Source: a virus. Taken from it: DNA of 51,150 bases. The stretch lies in IMG/VR virus record IMGVR_UViG_3300042373_000168, positions 1-51,150 of that record; one strand, given 5' to 3'. Of this stretch, positions 46,979 through 51,150 are shown piece after piece. The notes under the pieces were generated by a model that made no database searches, was not told where the DNA came from, and worked only from the letters and a program-made list of their open reading frames with translations. A program made the translations under genes and the position numbers. The number at the start of each line of letters is the position of its first letter. Position 1 is the first letter of the stretch.

Positions 46979-47151
46979 AACTTATTGACCAGAAAGAGCT
47001 GCCGAAGAAAGAAGAACCCAAGCTGGATAAAGCCACGACGATTCTTGATGATCGGTTTGACTACACACCCGCAGTGTCAACCGATTTAGCTGCACGGTTC
47101 AAGGCTATGGGGTTCAAGGCCAAGCCCAAGAAGCCCCGGTTTGGAAAATGA
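46960..47151 (+). CDS. Small Lys-rich protein
   Basis: 63 residues: MQNFKLKLIDQKELPKKEEP, then KLDKATTILDDRFDYTPAVS and a Lys-rich end (FKAMGFKAKPKKPRFGK). It overlaps the preceding gene by 19 bp and the LuxR-type gene by 4. Probably a charged, partly disordered protein. Unknown function. Confidence 0.6.
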   Translation: MQNFKLKLIDQKELPKKEEPKLDKATTILDDRFDYTPAVSTDLAARFKAMGFKAKPKKPRFGK

Positions 47152-47408
47152 AGGGGGAAAACTTAGGCAACCAGCACTCGCGTACCCTTAAAGAGGGTCA
47201 GCTAACCCCGAGGCAAGACTTGGTGATGCGGCTCTTAGCGCAAGGGCTGCGCAGTAGGGAGGTTGCGGCGCGGTTAAAAGTTACACCCAATACCATAGCA
47301 AGCGTCATATCAAGTGTCTGTCTAAACATGGGTACGAATACATTGGCGCAGTCTATGGCTGTGTGGGCAGTTGCAGATTATTTAGAAGCTAACGAGGAAG
47401 AGGAATGA
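47148..47408 (+). CDS. Stand-alone LuxR/GerE-type helix-turn-helix protein
   Basis: 86 residues. Residues about 18-80 fit the GerE domain: LTPRQDLVMRLLAQGLRSRE, VAARLKVTPNTIASVISSVC, then LNMGTNTLAQSMAVWAVA. No receiver or ligand domain is present, so it acts as a bare DNA-binding module, probably a dimer. It would be a regulator of phage or host transcription. It is coupled to the next gene by ATGA. Confidence 0.78.
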   Translation: MKGENLGNQHSRTLKEGQLTPRQDLVMRLLAQGLRSREVAARLKVTPNTIASVISSVCLNMGTNTLAQSMAVWAVADYLEANEEEE

Positions 47409-47611
47409 GCATCAGACGACGGGCTATCCGCCTAGCTAACGCATTAGAAGAAGCACCACGCACAGAGAACGACCTTGAGACAGCGGCAATACTACGCCAG
47501 CTCGTACGAGTGCATGAGGTAGCGCATGAGGTGGTACTGGCAAAGACACACGAGGCAAGCAAAGCAGCTTATTGTGAGCTTGTAGACTTAGTAAAGGGGA
47601 AAGCAGAATGA
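47405..47611 (+). CDS. Small helical protein
   Basis: 68 residues: MSIRRRAIRLANALEEAPRT, then ENDLETAAILRQLVRVHEVA and a helical end (EASKAAYCELVDLVKGKAE). Translationally coupled to both neighbours (ATGA). No recognised family. Confidence 0.6.
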   Translation: MSIRRRAIRLANALEEAPRTENDLETAAILRQLVRVHEVAHEVVLAKTHEASKAAYCELVDLVKGKAE

Positions 47612-47781
47612 AAGCGTTTCCAAACATGGCGGGTCAGCAGGGCATGGACTTGCGCGATTACTTTGCGGCGAAGGCGATGCAAGCTTACTTAACTGGCGAT
47701 TACGATCTGTACCCAAACGAAGTAGCGGAAAAAGCGTATCAGGTGGCTGATTGGATGATAAAGACGAGGAAAGCCAAATGA
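47608..47781 (+). CDS. Small phage protein of MDLRDYFAAKAMQ type
   Basis: 57 residues: MKAFPNMAGQQGMDLRDYFA then AKAMQAYLTGDYDLYPNEVA and EKAYQVADWMIKTRKAK. The motif MDLRDYFAAKAMQ...A..AY..AD.M is one I recall from many phages; its function is unknown. Start and stop overlap both neighbours (ATGA). Confidence 0.68.
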   Translation: MKAFPNMAGQQGMDLRDYFAAKAMQAYLTGDYDLYPNEVAEKAYQVADWMIKTRKAK

Positions 47782-47936
47782 AAGATTATTCAAACTACGA
47801 AACACAACGAAGCATTTTGATTGAGTACCTGCAAGTAATGATTGCGCGATGCGATTGGCATGGAGTAGCTGACGTAGCCATGGACTTGCGCGAAATGGAA
47901 GCCGAACGCCGCACGATGAAGGAGAAAAACACATGA
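47778..47936 (+). CDS. Small helical protein
   Basis: 52 residues: MKDYSNYETQRSILIEYLQV, then MIARCDWHGVADVAMDLREM and a charged end (EAERRTMKEKNT). It ends in MKEKN, whose DNA carries the GGAG site of the next gene, as also seen at 45,820-45,840 and 46,055-46,076. ATGA overlaps on both sides. Confidence 0.62.
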   Translation: MKDYSNYETQRSILIEYLQVMIARCDWHGVADVAMDLREMEAERRTMKEKNT

Positions 47937-48136
47937 GCGAAATACGTACAGCACGACAAAGCATTATCGACTTCCTTGAGAAGAACAAAGAACTGATGGG
48001 CGGCATCGAAGTGGTGCAGACAATAGACGGTCGAACCATAAATCTGAGCGATATGACTGACGAAGAAGCAGCAGAAGCGGCTGACATTCTTATGGTTGCA
48101 GGTACGCCAACACGTCTAGGCTCGTTAGCAAAATGA
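47933..48136 (+). CDS. Small acidic protein
   Basis: 67 residues: MSEIRTARQSIIDFLEKNKE then LMGGIEVVQTIDGRTINLSD and MTDEEAAEAADILMVAGTPT. Strong Shine-Dalgarno (GGAG) within the preceding gene's last codons. No recognised family. ATGA overlaps with the next gene. Confidence 0.62.
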   Translation: MSEIRTARQSIIDFLEKNKELMGGIEVVQTIDGRTINLSDMTDEEAAEAADILMVAGTPTRLGSLAK

Positions 48137-48324
48137 AGGCGGCTGAAGCTATGGCTGTGGCTTTCGCTATGTGCGTGGCGTTGTTCTCCATTTACTTTGG
48201 TACGAAGGCTGTGACGATGGAGCCGGGAGCACGAAGGCCGCTATGTGGCGTGGCTGAGATTAGCCCTGACATTACGCCGGAAGAACGTAAGAATTGCAGA
48301 GAGATGAGGAGACGTTCTCTATGA
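48133..48324 (+). CDS. Small membrane-anchored or secreted protein
   Basis: 63 residues. An N-terminal hydrophobic segment (AEAMAVAFAMCVALFSIYFG) is followed by a short polar domain with two Cys (LCGVAEISPDITPEERKNCR). It could be a signal anchor with a periplasmic tail. Coupled to both neighbours. The role is unknown. Confidence 0.6.
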   Translation: MKAAEAMAVAFAMCVALFSIYFGTKAVTMEPGARRPLCGVAEISPDITPEERKNCREMRRRSL

Positions 48325-48530
48325 CAGAACAGAAAGTAAGACGGGGGCGTGGACCCGGCAAGCAACCACGACAAGGCATCACGAGCGTGCGCATACCAGT
48401 GTACGTTCTTGATTATTACCGTCAGAACTTCGACAACAGCACAGCAAAGATGCGCGAGGTTCTGGTTAACTATGCAGTAGATAAAGGAGCTAACAATGGT
48501 AAAGAAAGTGAAGAAGGTATTGAGTCCTGA
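48321..48530 (+). CDS. Possible ribbon-helix-helix protein
   Basis: 69 residues from ATG 48321. After a basic N-terminus (VRRGRGPGKQPRQG) comes a strand (ITSVRIPVYVLDYYRQNF) and a helix (AKMREVLVNYAVDKG) that fit a compact ribbon-helix-helix layout. Dimers of this fold bind palindromic DNA, so it is a weaker candidate binder of the repeated site. It overlaps the DUF3310 gene by 35 bp. Confidence 0.55.
   Translation: MTEQKVRRGRGPGKQPRQGITSVRIPVYVLDYYRQNFDNSTAKMREVLVNYAVDKGANNGKESEEGIES
48490..48502. repeat. Degenerate start-codon palindrome (two mismatches)
   Basis: GGAG-CTAACAATGGTAA keeps the Shine-Dalgarno/ATG arrangement of the other cassettes, with the ATG at 48496 starting the DUF3310 gene, but the right arm has decayed. 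Confidence 0.4.
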
Positions 48531-48990
48531 AGCGTTGGAAACTTTACGACGCACCGCAGCATACGCACGACAGGTTCGTCAGGAGAAACGCAAAGAGCGA
48601 GAGCTACGGGGTGAGGCGCATCCATACACACCGCCTAAGCGTAGAAAGAAGAGAACACCTACGACTAAGCAACAAGTCTTGAAGTGGGATGAGATCAAGA
48701 TGCCGATACAGCAAACTATGAAGATGGTGCAAGCGGTTACAAGCGGTAAGTCTGTTCTGTACGCGGACATCCCTCAAGTTACACACTACGCTGCGGCTGA
48801 CATGGTTAACAACCCTGCGCATTACAAAGTAGGCGGTATCGAGACTATCGACTTCATCGAGGCTAAAGGTCTGTCGTATAACTTGGGCAATGTGGTTAAG
48901 TACGTGACTCGTGCCGGGCACAAAGGCAACCGTAAGGAAGACCTTGAGAAAGCACGTTGGTATCTAACCCGAGAGATCGAAGCATCGTAA
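48496..48990 (+). CDS. DUF3310 protein
   Basis: 164 residues. The C-terminal domain (about 100-163) matches DUF3310: MVNNPAHYKVGGIETIDFIE, then AKGLSYNLGNVVKYVTRAGH and KEDLEKARWYLTREIE. It is common in phages and sometimes called a nucleotide-kinase-like protein, without proven activity. The N-terminal half is basic (AAYARQVRQEKRKERELRGE) and may bind nucleic acid. ATG 48496 lies in the degenerate palindrome. Confidence 0.85.
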   Translation: MVKKVKKVLSPEALETLRRTAAYARQVRQEKRKERELRGEAHPYTPPKRRKKRTPTTKQQVLKWDEIKMPIQQTMKMVQAVTSGKSVLYADIPQVTHYAAADMVNNPAHYKVGGIETIDFIEAKGLSYNLGNVVKYVTRAGHKGNRKEDLEKARWYLTREIEAS

Positions 48991-48999
48991 GGAGATGGT

Positions 49000-49296
49000 A
49001 TGTCTGGTACGCCTGAGAGTAAGGTCAAGTTGGCTGTCGTTAAATTGCTTAAGCAATACGGCGTGTATTTCTTTTTCCCCGCAACTCACGGGTACGGACG
49101 CTCAGGTGTGCCAGACATCATCTGTTGTATCGACGGTAAGTTTTTAGCTATCGAGTGTAAGGCTGGAAAGAACGAGCCCACCGCACTGCAACTACGAGAA
49201 ATAAATCAAATACAAGCAGCGGGTGGTATGGCAATGGTAGTCAGAGAAGACCTAACATTGTTAGAATTTTTATTGAAGGAGCTAACGCATGAGTGA
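49000..49296 (+). CDS. VRR-NUC domain nuclease
   Basis: 98 residues, the size of the stand-alone VRR-NUC family. The PD-(D/E)xK core is visible: GVPDIICCIDGKFLAIECKA gives Asp39, Glu52 and Lys54, followed by the conserved LQ in PTALQLREINQIQAAGG. It is an endonuclease of the Holliday-junction/structure-specific type. It lies just before the DNA polymerase gene, so a role in replication or recombination intermediates is likely. A 13-bp palindrome lies at its end. Confidence 0.88.
   Translation: MSGTPESKVKLAVVKLLKQYGVYFFFPATHGYGRSGVPDIICCIDGKFLAIECKAGKNEPTALQLREINQIQAAGGMAMVVREDLTLLEFLLKELTHE
49252..49264. repeat. 13-bp palindrome, exact copy 13 (inside VRR-NUC gene)
   Basis: CTAACATTGTTAG, read in frame CTA ACA TTG TTA. 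The most distal exact copy seen. Confidence 0.9.
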
Positions 49297-49753
49297 AGAA
49301 TTAAGTGAAGGGGTGCAGCTATTACTGCAACGGATGGAGTCACACCCAGATGAGTTTGACTTAGATCGTGGTAAGTGGGCATCAGAGTTAAACGTCGTCT
49401 ACGCACGAGTATCAGGAAAAACACCGCCGCAACGTGCTGAGCCTTGGCTGTCTACTGCGGAAGTGGAAGCACTATGGAATAAGTACGTAGAGATAAAGCA
49501 GAGAGACTTTCACGGCCACGTGATGAAAAAGCTGTTTGATGACGAGGAAGAACGTCCGTTGGATGCGTATGGATTGTCGTTAGGTAAGCAAAGGTTGCAA
49601 GGCACCGTAAAACCCGGCACGTGGGTGAACGTAGCGAATCAAACTTCAAGTACGCCAATAACGCTACAAGGCAACACCACAGTGCAAGGCACATTCGACG
49701 CTGAACCTTCACCTTCGTTCGTACAGAAAATTAAAAAAGAACTGGGCCTATGA
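49289..49753 (+). CDS. Protein upstream of DNA polymerase, unknown function
   Basis: 154 residues: an acidic helical N-terminus (MSEELSEGVQLLLQRMESHP), Trp-containing middle (EPWLSTAEVEALWNKYVEIK), and a Gly/Thr-rich end (VKPGTWVNVANQTSSTPITL) followed by a basic helix. It overlaps the VRR-NUC gene by 8 bp and the polymerase gene by ATGA. I do not recognise it. It may be a replication accessory factor by position. Confidence 0.65.
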   Translation: MSEELSEGVQLLLQRMESHPDEFDLDRGKWASELNVVYARVSGKTPPQRAEPWLSTAEVEALWNKYVEIKQRDFHGHVMKKLFDDEEERPLDAYGLSLGKQRLQGTVKPGTWVNVANQTSSTPITLQGNTTVQGTFDAEPSPSFVQKIKKELGL

Positions 49754-51150
49754 AAATAATTGCACTCGACTTCGAGACGTACTACGACAAAGAGTACAGC
49801 CTCAGCAAGATGACTACTGAGGAGTACATACGAGATGAACGATTTGAAACTATAGGGGTGGGGGTAAAAGAAGATGGAAAAGATGCCGTGTGGGTGGCAG
49901 GTACACGAGACAAGATCAAGGCGTTTCTGGATTCGCTCAACTTATCTGAGCATCTGGTACTCGCTCATAACGCTATGTTTGATGCCGCTATTCTTAATTG
50001 GCGTTTTGACATTCGCCCTCGGGGTTGGCTTGACACGCTTAGCATGGCGCGTGCTGTGGTGGGCACCCACACCCCCCTCCGTCTTGCGGCACTTGCGGAA
50101 TATTTCGGTATTGGAGAAAAAGGGGAAGAGGTAAAGCGCGCCGAAGGTAAACGCCGCACGGACTTTACGACGGTAGACTTAGCTGCGTATGGCGAGTACT
50201 GCAAGAACGACTGCACCCTGACGCTGGAGTTATTTAAGGTGCTGTCACAAGGGTTCAACAAGGATGAGCTAAAGCTGATTGACCTGACCATCCGGATGTT
50301 CTCGGAACCGGTGCTGGAGTTGTCGCCAACTAATTTGTACGCACACCTGAAATACATACAGAAAGAGAAACAGGCTTTGCTTGATGCGGTAACTATGGTG
50401 GATAAAGATCAGCTGATGTCTAACGACAAACTGGCTGCAACACTAAAGCTACTCCACGTGATACCGCCCACCAAGATAAGCCCGGCTACAGGTAAGGAGA
50501 CCTACGCGTTTGCAAAGAGTGACGAGGCGTTCAAGGCACTGCTGGAACACGAGGACCCAAAGGTGCAAGCTATTGTGGCTGCTAGGCTAGGTGTTAAGTC
50601 TACGTTGGAAGAGACTCGCACTCAGCGGTTTATTGAGATTGCTGGGCGTGGCACGTTGCCTATTCCCTTGCGGTACTACGCTGCACATACCGGGCGTTGG
50701 GGTGGGGATGACAAAGTAAACATGCAGAACCTGCCGCGCAGTTCCCCGCTGAAGCATACTATCTACGCCCCAGACGGCTACATGATGATTGACGCAGACT
50801 CGTCGCAGATTGAAGCGCGGACACTGGCGTGGCTGGCGGAGCAGGATGACTTGGTCGATGCGTTCGAGCGAGGTGAAGATGTGTACAAAAAGATGGCGTC
50901 AGCTATCTACAGCAAGCCCGAGAGCGACATTACCAAAGAGGAAAGGTTTGTTGGAAAGACAACAATCCTCGGGGCGGGGTATGGGATGGGCGCGGCTAAG
51001 TTCCAGACTCAGCTAAAGAACTTCGGCGTTGCGCTCCCGCTGGAGGAATGTCAGCGCATCATCAGCGTGTATCGGGAGACCTACCCTATGATTCCGGCAT
51101 TCTGGAAAAAGGCTGGCGATGCCCTTGGAACTATCATGAGCAATCAGGCG
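49750..51150 (+). CDS. Family A DNA polymerase, C-terminus cut by window edge
   Basis: 467 codons from ATG 49750 to the window end, still open. The N-terminal 3'-5' exonuclease has ALDFETYY (Asp7, Glu9), HNAMFDAAI and YCKNDC with the expected acidic residues. The polymerase part has RYYAAHTGRWGG, motif A DADSSQIEAR (about residue 348) and motif B region ERFVGKTTILGAGYGMG (about 397-413). The palm motif C lies beyond the edge. It would replicate the phage genome, with proofreading. The start overlaps the previous stop (ATGA). Confidence 0.93.
   Translation, partial: MKIIALDFETYYDKEYSLSKMTTEEYIRDERFETIGVGVKEDGKDAVWVAGTRDKIKAFLDSLNLSEHLVLAHNAMFDAAILNWRFDIRPRGWLDTLSMARAVVGTHTPLRLAALAEYFGIGEKGEEVKRAEGKRRTDFTTVDLAAYGEYCKNDCTLTLELFKVLSQGFNKDELKLIDLTIRMFSEPVLELSPTNLYAHLKYIQKEKQALLDAVTMVDKDQLMSNDKLAATLKLLHVIPPTKISPATGKETYAFAKSDEAFKALLEHEDPKVQAIVAARLGVKSTLEETRTQRFIEIAGRGTLPIPLRYYAAHTGRWGGDDKVNMQNLPRSSPLKHTIYAPDGYMMIDADSSQIEARTLAWLAEQDDLVDAFERGEDVYKKMASAIYSKPESDITKEERFVGKTTILGAGYGMGAAKFQTQLKNFGVALPLEECQRIISVYRETYPMIPAFWKKAGDALGTIMSNQA

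Noticed and set aside
34900-49264. The 13-bp palindrome as an intrinsic terminator
   Set aside because: The RNA stem is only 5 bp (AT-rich) with a 3-nt loop and no U tract, and it lies inside essential-looking genes.
34900-49264. The palindrome as a CRISPR repeat
   Set aside because: It is too short, spacing is irregular (hundreds to thousands of bases), and copies lie in genes.
1-51150. Integrase, excisionase, attachment sites, tRNA genes or insertion sequences
   Set aside because: Looked for in the gaps and among the proteins; no candidate was seen. Absence in this partial genome does not prove a strictly lytic life style.

Overview
The window is part of the genome of a tailed double-stranded DNA phage (Caudoviricetes). 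It carries a terminase, a P22/T7-type portal, a scaffold, a capsid protein, fibres, a lysis cassette and a family A DNA polymerase. I see no tape-measure, tail-tube, sheath or baseplate gene, and the structural set (portal, adaptor-like proteins, an approximately 850-residue tail protein, large Ala/Gln-rich ejection-type proteins) fits a short-tailed podovirus. The GH19 endolysin with a 3TM-type holin and a nested Rz/Rz1-type spanin pair implies a Gram-negative host. Many small proteins resemble families I associate with aquatic phages of Proteobacteria, but that is inference from recall. No integrase, tRNA, CRISPR array or insertion sequence was seen. Both ends of the window cut through genes (an ejection-type protein on the left, DNA polymerase on the right).

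Layout. Positions 1-34,613 are all on the minus strand and form the late arm. Reading in transcription order (right to left): TerS, TerL, a cupin, portal, a small protein, a GroES-like co-chaperonin, scaffold, a head protein, a decoration-like protein and the capsid protein. Then come a free-standing endonuclease VII-type HNH gene with its own promoter, two small beta proteins, a cluster of very short Lys-rich proteins, adaptor-like tail proteins, a stack of fibre genes (a 20-residue-repeat fibre and two paralogous Gly-rich fibres), and a tandem 2OG-Fe(II) oxygenase. The lysis cassette, the long tail protein and the ejection-type proteins finish the arm.

Positions 34,614-35,031 are a divergent non-coding control region. 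Rightward from there the genes are on the plus strand (35,032-51,150), except one minus-strand ribbon-helix-helix regulator at 35,766-36,122. The right arm holds about 40 tightly packed, often overlapping (ATGA) small genes. They include a MoxR-type AAA+ ATPase, a VWA/metallopeptidase and a DUF3150-like protein as a module, NinX, winged-helix and LuxR-type HTH proteins, DUF3310, a VRR-NUC nuclease and DNA polymerase.

The most striking signal is a 13-bp palindrome, CTAACAATGTTAG. I count 13 exact copies and several one-mismatch copies, all between 34,900 and 49,264, and none by eye in the 34.9-kb late arm. One copy fills the spacer of a promoter, three supply the start codon of a gene immediately after a Shine-Dalgarno, and others are written into coding sequence in two different reading frames. 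This looks like a genome-arm-wide operator or 'stoperator'-type regulatory network. The protein that binds it is not known; the ribbon-helix-helix protein encoded among the sites is the first candidate.
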